Source: Oxytricha trifallax (lineage: Eukaryota; Ciliophora; Spirotrichea; Sporadotrichida; Oxytrichidae). Taken from it: a stretch of 64,000 nt of DNA. A model generated the notes under the pieces. The model did not search any database. It saw nothing but the letters and a program-made list of their open reading frames with translations, and was not told the DNA's origin. The first letter of the stretch is position 1, and each line of letters starts with the position of its first letter. Below, in pieces: positions 12,556 through 23,699 of this stretch. Location: NCBI GenBank assembly GCA_000711775.1, contig ARYC01019204.1, forward strand, positions 1-64,000, in the 5' to 3' direction. A program made the position numbers and the translations under genes.

Positions 12556-12985
12556 TGGGGGGGAAGTTTCCTTCCCACAGACAGTTTCCCGCCCCAAAAG
12601 GTAGTTTCCTGCCCCCAACACTAAATTTTATGTTTTTTGCAATAAATTTAATAGAAACAAATAAATTTCAATAACCATAACCATGTACTATACAACATTT
12701 ATTATTATATAATTTTCAGGTACATAATTATTCTTTATCAAATTATATATTACTGACAAGGCTAAAATAAGTGTTTTTTTTATTAATTAATGTAATTTCA
12801 TTAAATTTTAAATTGATTATCAAGGTAGAAATAATATTTGAAGCTAAATTAAAAAAAAAACTACATCATAATTGATGATAAAGATTCTTTAAAAATTAAA
12901 AAAATTACATATTTTTATTTGAGGGGCAGGAAACTTACCCCCTTGGGTGCATATAAATATTTGGAGCAGGAAACTTCCCCCCCCC
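12556..12985. mobile_element. 430-bp MITE with G/C-run ends and 7-bp target duplication
   Basis: The left end reads TGGGGGGGAAGTTTCC and the right end GGAAACTTCCCCCCCCC. Inside both ends lies a second inverted motif (AGTTTCCTGCCCC at left, GGGGCAGGAAACT at right), giving imperfect terminal inverted repeats of roughly 70 bp. AAAATCC flanks both sides (12549-12555 and 12986-12992), a 7-bp target duplication. The interior is AT-rich and non-coding, so mobility would depend on another element. The superfamily is not identified. Confidence 0.8.
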
Positions 12986-12992
12986 AAAATCC

Positions 12993-13344
12993 CATTTCTT
13001 CTTATTTAGGTTTATAAGTTATTTAATTATTTAGTTATTGCTTATTCATTGAGATCATGAATTGAAAGGTAATAAAAAACAGTCTTTTTTTCATGTAAAT
13101 ATTTGATGAGTTATATAATCTTATTGTAAGTACTGAGATTTTATATGATTTATATATTTTTATTAAATACTCCATTTCCCAGTATTAATTCAATTAAAAT
13201 TATTTTAAAATTGATAACCTACATTTGTTACTTTTTCTTTCTTATGCAACTTTATTATTAAAATAGCTGATATTTAAACTTAATTTTATGTCATTTATTC
13301 AATTTAATAATGGTTTTCTTATCAATAAAGAATATTGAAGCATT
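12993..13344. other. AT-rich spacer before TBE copy 1
   Basis: No coding or repeat signal recognised. ATT at 13342-13344 is the left target duplication of the next element. Confidence 0.4.
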
Positions 13345-13494
13345 CAAAACCCTAAAATCCTTTCAGTAGTTTGCTTGAATTTTTGATTGATAAAAGTAGA
13401 CAATTAGTGCATACTTTATTAGGGTTTATGTTGTGGTTTAATGTTTAAATATTTATTAATTTAAGTGAGTATAACAAGCAAATTTTAAAAATAT

Positions 13495-15350
13495 TTCACA
13501 CAAACATAAGCTTAGAGTCATGTGCCAGTTCTCTGAGTTTTATCTTTCTAAGTTTATTTTTGATTGTTTCTATTGTTTGTTAATTCTCTTAGCTTGGCTT
13601 GGTAATAGCTAAGTATGCAAGTTCTCAGAGACCTTATTTATTTTATTTTTATAAAGATATTGTTTGATTCTCTGCTTAGAATCTCTCTCCTCTGCAGCTA
13701 AAGTAATTGTTTCTTGGCATGTCGCTCTCTATTATTGTAGGAATACATTCGATTTTGGAAAATGAATTAAAATTAAAATTAATTAATTATTAATTACTTT
13801 CAGTTATGTTTTTGGAAAAATGTCTTCAAATCTTAACAATATTATAGTCTTTGGATAGCGCATTAAAATTAAGACGGTGGTTGTTATTGCTATAATGATT
13901 TTATCTCTTCTCCCAAGCGAGAAAAACCCCTTTTACTATTTTTGGGAGTTAGCTTAAAATCAAAATATCTCGCTTACTAGAATGATTCAAGAATATTGCT
14001 AATAGTAAAGTCCAGCTAAAATTCAGGGATCTACCGTAGAATCGACTCAGATTTGAATTTTGAGTCACTTTGGATTTCGTAACTGCCATGATTTTAATAT
14101 TTAATTAATTTATTTTTAATTAATTTTTCAAATTCAAATGTATTCCTACAATATTACTGCTAGAGCCCAGATTTCCCATTAAGTGTATCCATCGCTCCAA
14201 TCCTCTCTCTCTGGGAAATATCCAGGAGTGCCGTATACATTTCCTTATGCAGAGGCTTGCACTCTTTGAGCTCTGTTGAAGTCAATAATATAAACTCTAA
14301 GAGGCTAAAAGTTCATGATGTTCTCTGGCTTTAAGTCTCTATGAACATAACCTTGCTTGTGAAGCTCTTCGATCCCCTCAACTATCTGCTATACTATCTA
14401 GCTAACTTATCTCTGACATCTATTTTCAGATAAGAATTCTCTGTAAGTCATTTAAAGTAAAGGAAGCCTGAAGGCTACATGATCTTTACCAAGTAAAATA
14501 GCATCAAGCTAGATGATATGACTGAACTCATTTAACTTTGCCTTTTAAAGAGCATAATACTCATTAGCAAATTCCATTTGGAACTTGTCATTAGCAAGGA
14601 AGTATTTGAAAGGGTATATCTTGTAAGCATATTAGTCGTCAGTAATGACTCTCTTCTCTATTTTATCTTCAAGAGTGAGGTAGCTTTCTAGGCAAGAATT
14701 TAAGTAAATAATTTTTAAGATTTGAATATTTAATGCCTCTATTTTAACCATGATTTTATTTATCTCAGAGACTGGAAAGTTCTTGACTGCTTTCTTCATT
14801 TTGACTTACTTCTAGACTTCAACTCAAAGAGAACTCCACTTGGTTTCTTGATCTTCTTTTTTAGAGGAATATATTCCCTGGAGGTTCATGAATAAAGACA
14901 AAACTTTAATTGTGCTTTTTCTTTAAGTGAACTTATATGTCTCTAGTATGAGAATATGGCTTCTCACAGAACTCACAGACATACTTCCCATTTTTCTAAT
15001 GCTTGAGATATAACCTTGGCATATCGTTGTGTTTATCTCTCAAGTGTCTCTTATAAGTTGACTTGTAAGGGAAAACTTATTGCATTGTTTGCATTAATAG
15101 TCAACTTTGGCTGGTATTTATTAATGCTCTATGGCGGGTTGTTTACCTCCTCCTCAATTTGCACAGCTTCTTTGATGACCTCCTACTTAAGTTATATTTA
15201 AATCTCAAAGCTAGACTGGTCAAAGTTGTCATAAGTAGGCTCCCACTGAGTACAAGCGTCTCTGGTCTCTACTTTTCTTGGTTACTTTAATGATAATTTT
15301 TATTGACTTTACCCAAGTAATGCCGCTCTTCTCAAAATGTTAGCGCTCAT
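13495..15350 (-). pseudogene. TBE copy 1 zinc-finger/kinase gene, broken
   Basis: Starts at an ATG at 15350 (MSANILRRAALLG, like copy 2 MAANLNRKAVSLG). Two C2H2-type fingers follow: CKQCNKF with a frame break before its His part, then CEFCEKPYSHTRDIQVH. The kinase region has YAYKIYPFKYF, then HKQGYVHRDLKPENIM with the catalytic HRD, and IIDFNRAQR, where Asn replaces the Gly of the usual DFG. GTPGYFPERE matches an activation-segment end. A MITE (13735-14151) interrupts the gene just after WEIWALAV, and the 3' end continues beyond it (ESDMPRNNYF). In TBEs this is the so-called 57-kDa protein, of unclear function. At least one frameshift besides the insertion makes it non-functional. Confidence 0.85.
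13735..14151. mobile_element. MITE family A, copy 1, inside the TBE kinase gene
   Basis: A 417-bp insert with inverted ends TTGTAGGAATACATTC at left and GTATTCCTACAA at right, flanked by TA (13733-13734, 14152-14153). Relatives are at 31000-31411 (same ends) and 45309-45683 (same interior). The TA target points to mobilisation by a Tc1/mariner-like transposase. Non-coding. It must have arrived after TBE copy 1. Confidence 0.88.
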
Positions 15351-15399
15351 TTTAGTTTGCTAACAAATTTTATTATAATAATGATAAAATCTACCTTGA

Positions 15400-15920
15400 T
15401 ATACTATAATAGTAGAGTATAAGACACTCTGGTAGATTCTTTGCTGAGAGGTAAGAAAATTAACTAACCATAAAAGACTGTAAGTTGACAAATTTTTTGA
15501 GAACTTTATACATTTTAGTAAATTAAAATACTCCTAATGAAGTATTTTTCTCTAGAATGTCCTTCAAATCAAGTTTGAACTTAATTTAGAGGTAAATTCA
15601 TTAAACATTTTTAAATTTAATATGCTCCTAATTAAGTTTTAACCTTAAAAAAAAAATTCAACTCCTAATAAAGTTTGAACTTAATTTGGAGGACCTCCTA
15701 AAAATAATTCAACATTATTAGGAGCAATTTAATGGAGATAGATTGATAAAATGGAAATCAATCTATGAAACTTGGAGCAAGTTTTTCAATGCTTCTCCTC
15801 ATATCTTTTCAAGGTTGACCTCCAGTAGGTCCTCCCTATTTAGTAGTAAGATTTTAATAAACTTAGAATGGATATCCATAATTTTAAATTTCATTAACAT
15901 TTCTAGAAAGAGGAAGCAAG
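15400..15920. promoter_or_regulatory. divergent promoter region of TBE copy 1
   Basis: Spacer between the divergently transcribed kinase and accessory genes. It has iterated copies of a short motif (CTCCTAATAAAGTTTGAACTT-like, around 15530, 15625 and 15660) and the inverted pair ACCTCCT and AGGAG. The equivalent spacer in copy 2 is also repeat-rich but with an unrelated motif. Control of both genes is inferred only from position. Confidence 0.45.
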
Positions 15921-16712
15921 ATGGAGTCTATGAATGATGCAATGAAGAGAATTTAATCTCAAGATTTAATAGGAAAATTTCGAAGTAAAGAGGACCTCTT
16001 TAGGTACTTGGTTTAGCAAGGTAAATCTTTAACTAATACTAATAAATTAACCATAGTTGGATTGTTCTTGCCAACCCATGAAGTAACAAAAATCTCGTTT
16101 TTAAAAGCATTGCTAAGCGAAAAGAAAAAAGCATTTAAGACTAATGAAATAAAGATGATAGAGATAACTAACTACCCTGAAATATCAGTAACAAATCTCT
16201 ATGATTATGCTATGAGTGATCCAGATGTTGCTCTCTATCTTCCATCAAAGCTATAACTCTCTAATAAGTTGCCAGAGAGAAACTTCTTCTTTGGTGTCCT
16301 TGGAACTCTGAAACCTGAGTCCTTAAATGAAGAAATTTAAGAAGCTCACAAGAAACGCTACAGCATCTCTCCTGAAGAAAAAGAGAAGCAAGGAATAAAA
16401 TTTAGCGAGACCTGGCTATAGGAACTACAGAAGCATCCATACATCTCAAGTAAGCTTACCCTTCTAACTTTTTTAGAAAAACCTGGAACTGCTTTATAAT
16501 TGATGAAAGAGCGCAGTAAGTTAAACAGAGAGAGAAAATCACAAGTAAAGAATGATTTTAGTAAGAGACTCTTAAAAGATTTCTAAAAGCCAGACGAGAT
16601 GGAAATAGATGCAGGAGCTGGTACTAAGAGAAGAAACATGGGCCCAAGCAAGCCTTAAGAGGAAGAAAAGAAAGAGAAGCCAAATCCCTTTACGGGCAAA
16701 TTTAATATGTGA
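15921..16712 (+). CDS. TBE accessory protein (the so-called 22-kDa ORF), intact
   Basis: An uninterrupted 263-aa frame with TAA/TAG as Gln, from ATG 15921 to TGA 16710. It aligns along its length with the broken counterpart in copy 2 (42568-43356) and with fragments in copy 3. Shared blocks include KISFLKA, YPEISVTNLY, LSNKLPERN, FFGVLGT and EEAHKKRYSISPE. The C-terminus is basic, ending EEEKKEKPNPFTGKFNM. There is no membrane segment or known catalytic motif. Its role in transposition is unknown. It converges on the transposase gene, with 6 bp between the two stop codons. It is the only fully open gene of this element. Confidence 0.88.
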
Positions 16713-16718
16713 ACTTAT

Positions 16719-17750
16719 TCATTAGTTTAAATCTAAAACTTATTTATATACACAAAATCTCCCTTATCTCGCGCATACCTTAGCTTTATCATCGCTGACT
16801 CTCTTAGCAGCACTCTTTATAAAATCAACTGTATCTATTTTCAGATCGTGCATCAAGTGATAGATCAGAAGTTTCTTGTAGTGGCCTTTTAATAGGCCCC
16901 AATATAATTCGATTCCATTGGACTGAGGACTGTATGGAACATTAAATACAGGTGTTATGTTTAGCCTTTCATATTCCTTCCTTGTTATCTTTAGTTTTAT
17001 GGACAGATAAGTTATCTGCAAACAGAATAATCTCTTCGTCCGCATACTTATCTCTGAGTTATTACAAGAACTTTGTGTATTATTCGGTCTTTATTGAGCG
17101 AGGGTGGATAACATAAGGCTCGAGGCATTATCTTCGCTTATTCCACCAAGTATAGCATGAGTTAAAACCTTGACCTTTTAGTCATATACTTCAATGTTGC
17201 TATATCTTTTATACCAAGACCTTGATATGATGGTATTAAACGTGAATACTGCCTCATCAGCGTGTATGAACTTAATATTATTAGTAAAAGCCCTCTGCAT
17301 TTAATCGAATATATAATTTAAATTATCCTTATAAAATGGAACATTAAAGTCAATCACTCTCTTAATGCGATTGATTGTCTTGTAAGATATTTCATTCTTT
17401 TTATATATGTTCACTATAGACTATGCAGAGATATGAAGCTCAGGAAATTGACGATGAAACATCACAGCTCTCTAGGCTAGAAAGAAATGAGCCCAGTATA
17501 AGAGTTTTATCATTAATAAGATAATCGATATGATGCTGATAAAATTTTAGAGGTCTTTTAGGCTTAGAAATAAGCTGCTATCTATTAGACAGTGTGACCT
17601 AACAGTTGAAGGAGATTTATGGAGCAGTCTTGCTATAGATGTGTAATTTAGAACAGGTTTGAGTTGTTCACTATAATCATTGCACCCATAACGCAACTTA
17701 AACAATAAATCTATATACTCACTGTCATAAACTAACCCCCAACCTCTCAT
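16719..17750 (-). pseudogene. TBE copy 1 DDE transposase, broken
   Basis: Starts MRGWGLVYDSEYIDLLFKL at 17750, matching copy 2. An N-terminal helix-turn-helix-like region (IARLLHKSPSTVRSHC) precedes the DDE catalytic core. The core shows FIHADEAVFTF (first Asp), ILFADNLSVHK (second) and VPYSPQSNGIELYW (Glu), which places it in the Tc1/mariner-related TBE family. The reading frame changes at least four times: around 17575, after DKTL, near the IHPRS block and before KEYERLN. This copy cannot make a functional enzyme. The final stop is the TGA at 16719-16721. Confidence 0.9.
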
Positions 17751-18309
17751 ATACTCACTTAAATTACTAATATTTAAACATTAAACCCTAACATAAACTC
17801 TATTAAAACCCTAATAAAGTATGCACTTATAGTCTACTTTTATCAATCAAAACTCAATCAAACTACTGAAATAATTTTGGGGTTTTGATTGTTCTCACTT
17901 CTATCTTGACCTACGATCATCTATGTTTAACAATTACTTTAATAAGTTTATGATTTAAGCGTAATCTATTGCAATATTTATTTAAAAAATTGTAGAACTA
18001 AGGTTTGAATCGTTTAAATAGATTAATATTCAATCTAATATTTAAACTAACATCTAAAATTAAATATATTGATATTTAAATGCAGAGAGCATTTTAAATT
18101 AAATTGAGTTTATTAAAATTTCCAAGGCTGTCTTTAGTTTAAATACTTTTATCCTGAAAAAAAATTTTATAAGATGTAATATATATAGGTATATGATAAG
18201 AATGTCTAATTATTTATAAATGAACTCTTGAACTATAACTTAGGATGCATGTTAAAAATTTAATTATTTTCCTCTCTCTCTATTTACACAGAGCAGTTAA
18301 ACACATTCT

Positions 18310-18620
18310 AATAGAAGCTAAGACAGACTGACAATCAATAAGAGATTGTATTTTTTGTTGATAATTCTGCTGCTTATAAGTTTATGAAGACAAGTAAGAG
18401 TTATTGACAATTTAAAATAACGCCACTGTTAAAAATTACTTAAAATTCATAGTTTTATGAAATTGAGTTCTACTTAGGTATATTTAAGGTCACCTACAAG
18501 AAACAGTTGCTATACCACTTGATTTACTTTATACATGATCACCTATCTATACAGTAGACTATATAAAGGGTTCGCTAAGAGAGTAGATGACTAGTTGTCA
18601 TAAAAGCTCTAAAGAAGGGA
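18310..18620 (+). pseudogene. TBE copy 3 transposase fragment
   Basis: Decayed C-terminal half. IVFFVDNSAAYKFMKTSK matches LFVDNLSVHKTKESK of copy 2, and EIEFYLGIFKVTYKKQLLYHL matches IEFYWSQIKTHYKKLLLYHL, so the second Asp and the Glu of the DDE triad can still be seen. Stops and shifts separate the blocks. Confidence 0.7.
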
Positions 18621-18689
18621 TAGTAAATGTGAATAAATAAGTTTTAAAGTTAAGTTAATGAATAAATAATTCGCGTTTAAATTTCTTAG

Positions 18690-19430
18690 AAGGAGCTTGG
18701 TTATAAATCTTTTCTCCTTATTTTTGCTTCTTCAATCTTAGTTTCTTCACATGTTGCTAGATCCTGCATCTATGGTCTTTTAATGTGGCGACAGAATAAA
18801 AAAAAAAAAAATTTCTAACAAGCTTTATACTATGTTTTCGATTTTTATTTTGAAGTTGCACTATTCTTTCATAAAAATATAAAATAGCAGGATTTTCTAA
18901 AGATTTAACAATAAATCCTACTTTAAATATAATGATGCTAATGCAAGATACGTCCTATCTAGATTCCTTGTTTGTCCTTATCCTCTTAAGATATGCTTCC
19001 TTTTCTTATGATATTCTTAAATAGTTTTGTTCAAGTAAACATCTTTAATGGTTGCTAGATTACAAAAGAAATAGCTACCTTCAGGTAGTTTATTTGACAA
19101 ATGCTTTTAAGTAAGCAGGTACTTCGAAACTCTGGGTCATTCATAGCATTTTCATCAAAGTTAATAACTGAGATTTCAGGTAATTTTTAATCTCTGCAAA
19201 CTTTAAATTTTCAATTTTCAATAATTTTTACTTTTCGCAAGGTTTTGCTATAAGAAATGAGATTTTAGTTCCTTCTATTTTTGGCCTAACAAACTTACTA
19301 CTTTATCAATAATAATAATTATGAGTTCATTATCTTGATGCTCTTTGTGTAGATGCAAATTTCTCTTGCTTCTAAATCTTTGTATCTATTATTATACTTG
19401 CACTCTTTTCATTGAATCCATCTTTTTTAC
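18690..19430 (-). pseudogene. TBE copy 3 accessory gene fragment
   Basis: Reading leftward, an RFRSK block near the start matches copy 2 RFRSKEDLY. Then LSNKLPEGSYFF and EYHKKRKHI match LSNKLPERNSFF and EAHKKRYSI. An IDAG-like block near 18760 matches the conserved C-terminal MEIDAG. Several breaks interrupt the frame. Confidence 0.65.
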
Positions 19431-20149
19431 AGATCTAAAAATGAAATTCAAAATTTGAGTTTATTTATTTCAATTATAATAACTCATATTATCTTACTTA
19501 TAAAATATTGGCATCCATAATGTTAAAATCTTTAAGAGTGATACGGAAAATATTTTTAAAACTGTTTTCAAGCTTGAAAGATTGATATCAATTTTACTGG
19601 AATAATTTCATATATTTTTATTATAATTCATTCATACTTTATTAGGAACAGCTCCTAAAATACTTATAATTTTAAGCAGCACATGAATCTAAACAAACAA
19701 TTACAAAAATCCAGCTAAAATATTGCGGAACTAATTTAGTGCATCTCCTAAATTGATACCTATATATTAATATATATATATTATTGAAAATTAAAATTGT
19801 TACGTTCTCACTCATTTCTAAAGATGGATCTCGTATTCATCTCTAAAAATCTATAAACTTCCCTTGAACTTCTAAGATTATAACGCTATCATATGAGCTT
19901 TGAGTTTTAATGCAATTAAATTATTTTGAATTCAGATTCATAATTACCTCTAAAATTTTTAAAAAAATAACAGCCCTTTATTTAACTAAAGAGACTTACC
20001 TTTGGCTACAATAAAAAGTGTTAAAACTGTTAACAAAAGAACTACCAGAGCTTTCACTTTAAGTTTCTGTTATTAAAATATAAATTAATATAGAAAATAA
20101 TCGGCAAATGAGGATGTGAGACAGATAGCAACAAAAAAGGTAACAATGA

Positions 20150-21130
20150 AATTCCTATATAAATGAAGAAGTTAAAGTCTACTTTTGTGAGTAATGTGAG
20201 AGAGATTTCGCTAACAAATAAAGTTATTGTCGGGATATGAAGGAGAATAAAGAAGCAAAGTCCACTGTATACTTATAAATTATTACTAAAACGATGGGAA
20301 GTGTGAATGCTTTGAGTGCCATAAGCAGCATGCTCATTGAAGAGATTTAAGGAAGCTTCTTTTAAAAGTTAAAAAAAAGAATTAGAGATTGAGAATCATG
20401 AAGATAAATTGAGGCTACTCAACAAAAGAAAAGCTAATTAATTGAAACAGTAAGATTATGAAGAATTATATGTAGGGAAATAGCACAAACTGCTTGCATC
20501 TGAAACCACAAAACCTCATGGTTAAGATTTAATAAAAATAAATTCCTATTTTTGCTTTAATCGACCTTGACTAAGCCACCTACTTAAAAAAGACTCTTTT
20601 TATAAGAAAGTCATCATTGATTATGATACGCATTCAAGGATTACACCTTAAATTATCTCTTTAGTGATCATAAATATTAAATGGAGGTTACAAATGAATA
20701 TCAGATACTCACTAAGCAAAGATTAAAGTGTGTAGTTACTAAATCAAGCTTGATACTGTTCTCCTTTACAAGAATCATGATGCTTTAAATTTTTTTCTAT
20801 GAAATTACCTTTATAAATTTATTACAATCAAAAGGAATCATAAGCATGTTGGAAAAATTACAACTTAAATCATACAAAGTTTTAAGGAGCTTCACAAGGT
20901 ATGGTATTTTCACAGCGATTTGAAGTCAGAGAATTTGAGAATAATCTTTTTCTCAAGAAAAGTTGCAATAATCGAATTCAACATAGCCTTAATATTAAAA
21001 GTATCAAGATAATGTTGCAGGGACTACAGGATATTATCAAGTAAAAGAGTAAAAGGGACTTTAAGTGGATATATGGGCTTCAGGATTAAAATAATAATAG
21101 ATTCGAAATGTTTCACTAAACTATCTAAAT
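20150..21130 (+). pseudogene. TBE copy 3 zinc-finger/kinase fragment
   Basis: A finger-like FCEQCERDFANKQSYC lies near 20185. Downstream, ELHKVWYFHSDLKSEN and VAIIEFNIAL correspond to ELHKQGYVHRDLKPEN and VYIIDFNRAQ of copy 1. The catalytic Asp of HRD and the Asn after DF are retained while the rest is degraded. Confidence 0.7.
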
Positions 21131-21359
21131 ATAAGATCTAAGAAGGTTGCTAGAATATAGTAAAGTAAGTTAATAACGAAACCAAAGTCTCTCAATAAAT
21201 TTAACAAATTATAGAGACAATCACAATAATAAAACAAAATTTAATAAAAACAAAGAAAAAAGCAGATAAAATTATTGTTAAGAAAGATAAAGTTAAGACA
21301 TTTCACGAATAATCCAAAAATAAAACTGAATGTTTAAATTAAATAACATTAAGTATATG

Positions 21360-21720
21360 GTGATGTTATTTTGCGCAAATAAATATCATAGATCATTTTT
21401 ATAATCTCTAAGTGAAAGCATACTCAACCAGATTAATAATGGAGGCAGGAGTAAGACTATTTTTAAGGTTCATTGTGAAATTAAACTGCACATCATGTCC
21501 CTAAAGCCAGCAACTCGCCAAGAATTAGCGATTACTAAGAAGCTTAGTAACCCTTAATCCCTAAAACCCCTTATTGAATAATTTATTGAATAAATTAAAA
21601 ACTGGCATTTCCAAATAGTTTTATTTTTAAGCACTCGTCTTTAGTCTATAATGTCAGCTTAAATATATCTTATAATATATTTTTGTATTTATTATAGATC
21701 TATATTCTAGGTTAATATTT
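21360..21720 (+). repeat. diverged monomer of the 1.17-kb repeat family
   Basis: The order GAAAGCATACTCAA, CAGCAACTCGCC, AAAACCCCTTATTGAATAA, then TTATAGATCTATATTC repeats in the same order at 25780-26060 and 26950-27230. This older single copy lies just right of the TBE copy 3 remnant. Confidence 0.65.
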
Positions 21721-22230
21721 TTACACTTAATAAAGATACTAAAATTTATGAAATTGTAAAATGCTTAAAATACAAAAGAGATTCTTGATGATTATATAAA
21801 ATTATATTTGTAAATTAAAATTATCAAAAATATAATTATTTATAATTATCCATGTCAAACACAATTTTAATGGCATGATTTACATTTCAAACAGTACTTA
21901 GAGTTGATGTTAAATAAAAATTATTCATACATTTGCTCAAGCTTCAACCTTTTAAATCGATGAAGCTCGATCCAATTTTTTAAATGGTGGAAGCTTGAAC
22001 ATTAATTAAGTTTTATATTAAAATAAATTAAAGGACATTAATAACTAATATAGTTAAGTTTTAAGCATGTTTATACTTCCTTATATAGTTATAAGTTCCA
22101 TATGTAACTAAAAGAATGTTAAAAATAGGATGAATGTAAAATATACAAATATATAAATGTTTTATTAATTTAATAGTGCAATTTTTGAAATAGAAAAATA
22201 ATCAGCGATTGAGATATAATAATATGCATT
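21721..22230. repeat. AT-rich spacer with AAGCTTCAACC hairpin
   Basis: At 21937-21993 CAAGCTTCAACC is followed by GGTGGAAGCTTG, an imperfect hairpin. A closely similar hairpin is at 24113-24168, and both have ATAAATTAA-GGACATTA and CCATATGTAA blocks nearby. This suggests two copies of one short repeat on either side of 22240-23690. Otherwise featureless. Confidence 0.45.
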
Positions 22231-22239
22231 TATTTCACT

Positions 22240-23695
22240 ATTTAAATGACTCAATTTTGTTTAAATTTTTATTTTAAATTTCAGTTTTCTTAAAGGTTGC
22301 TATCGTATGTATTTTTCCTTATTTTCCACACTTGTCCTTCCAGAACTATTTCATATGTTTAAACGTCATCTTCTTGAGTTCGAATATGTTGAAGTATTCC
22401 ATTTGCTTACTCAAGTAGATAAGCTCATCCATATTTCAGACAATAAAGGACAAAAACCTCTTTAATAAGTAAAATGGCTAAGGTATATTGCCTAAAGTCA
22501 CAAATGCTAAAGATCATACTTAACTATGTATAACTAGTGGCGTCTCTTAAATAAGCTGGATTGAATGGTTTGAAAAATTACAACATGCAACATCAAGACT
22601 AAGAGAAACGTCTATTCTGCTTCTGCCTTTACTTTAATCATGGTCTTTATATGCACCGTTTGATACGCTGATGCTTTATTTTATAATTTTACGGATTTAA
22701 TAATCATATTGCAGAAATAGAAAGTGTAGAATTGGTGCCCTAATTCTAAATGTTAGTGCTATTCGAATCTTCTTTATCATATGAAGTACTCTTTAGATTT
22801 CAAGGCAAGATAGTTACAGCAGGAACTGAAATTTTGAGGCTGCTAATTTTTATGTAACAAGCTTATGAGTAGTACCCAGACGATATTGCACATCTATAGA
22901 ATTATCGAATTGACAAAGCCATGGCCTTCTAAATGTTATCTAAACCATTCATTTTGTGTAATCACAATTTCCTGAAATTCCATCTTGAATTTCTCTTAGT
23001 TTGAAGAGGAAAGGCCTTGGTGATTCAGAATATTTCGATAGGATTTCTTTTAGTGATAGATCCCTTTCTTCAAGGTTATAGTTGTGTTCATGAGTTTACT
23101 TTTCAAGTGTAGAGTCCACTTATATCGTATCAAATAGCATCTGCATTTGCTCTCCAATAATTACGAAATCCTCAAATACTACTCCGCAGAGACATTTTAC
23201 ATTGTTACTTAGCAAGGATTGATGCTGACTGAAGATGTAAAAACAAGGAAATCAATATCTCTATCACAATAACAAACTTAGTATCTTTTTTGTTTGACTG
23301 TTATCAATACTAAATTATAGCCTTTCCTTCATGCACTTTAAAATACTCAATTCGTCAAAGAGTATTCTAGACAACTGAAACTATCACAGCAACAATCATA
23401 TCACTTGTAAAGCATGAGAAGTGGTTGTACTAGAGTAGGCAATTGCATCACAACTGTACCAGATGGGGCTATAGGTGCACTTTGAATGCTAATAGATCTA
23501 GCTTCGCGCAATAGTTTAATTACCACCAGTAAAAACCAATATCGTAAATATGTTCTTGACATATCTTTGATGTTGATGAGGATCTCGTTATTTGATGAAG
23601 CTAGGCGTACATTGCACTTATGGTTTGTTCAAGAATTTGTTGAATGCTTTATTTTTATTGAGAGAGGTTATCAGCATGAGGGCTCCCATTTGTAA
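22240..23695 (-). pseudogene. unrecognised decayed coding region, Cys-rich
   Basis: Markedly GC-richer than its flanks. The minus strand has protein-like stretches in alternating frames: CYCDRDIDFLVFTSS, then VKCLCGVVFEDFVIIGEQM (about 23200-23080), then YSESPRPFLFKLREIQDG, and in another frame SSGYYSQACYIKISSL (about 22870). The Cys pairs suggest a zinc-binding fold. No family is recognised. It could be an old element gene or shuffled segments of a host gene. The frame breaks argue against a working gene as it stands. Confidence 0.4.
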
Positions 23696-23699
23696 AATT

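Larger units (their letters stand above)
13345..17887. mobile_element. TBE transposon, copy 1 (4.54 kb, decayed)
   Basis: The ends are CAAAACCCTAAAATCC at left and, reverse-complemented, CAAAACCCCAAAATT at right. Imperfect inverted repeats extend about 130 bp, and ATT (13342-13344, 17888-17890) is the 3-bp target duplication. These are hallmarks of hypotrich TBE elements, whose ends carry telomere-like C4A4. Contents are a zinc-finger kinase gene (minus), an accessory gene (plus) and a DDE transposase gene (minus), the known TBE order. It exceeds the usual 4.1 kb mainly because a 417-bp MITE sits in the kinase gene. Diverged ends and several frame breaks in two genes show it is older than copy 2. 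Confidence 0.92.
18300..21130. mobile_element. ancient TBE remnant, copy 3 (inverted)
   Basis: Highly decayed but in TBE order, inverted relative to copies 1 and 2: transposase fragment (plus, about 18310-18620), accessory fragment (minus, about 18690-19430), zinc-finger kinase fragment (plus, about 20150-21130). No C4A4 ends or target duplication were recognised, so the limits are those of the recognisable coding matter. It lies directly right of TBE copy 1. Confidence 0.75.

Noticed and set aside
21540-21600. AAAACCCC block as the right end of TBE copy 3
   Set aside because: Its orientation is wrong for a right-hand end, and the same block recurs inside the unrelated 1.17-kb repeats.
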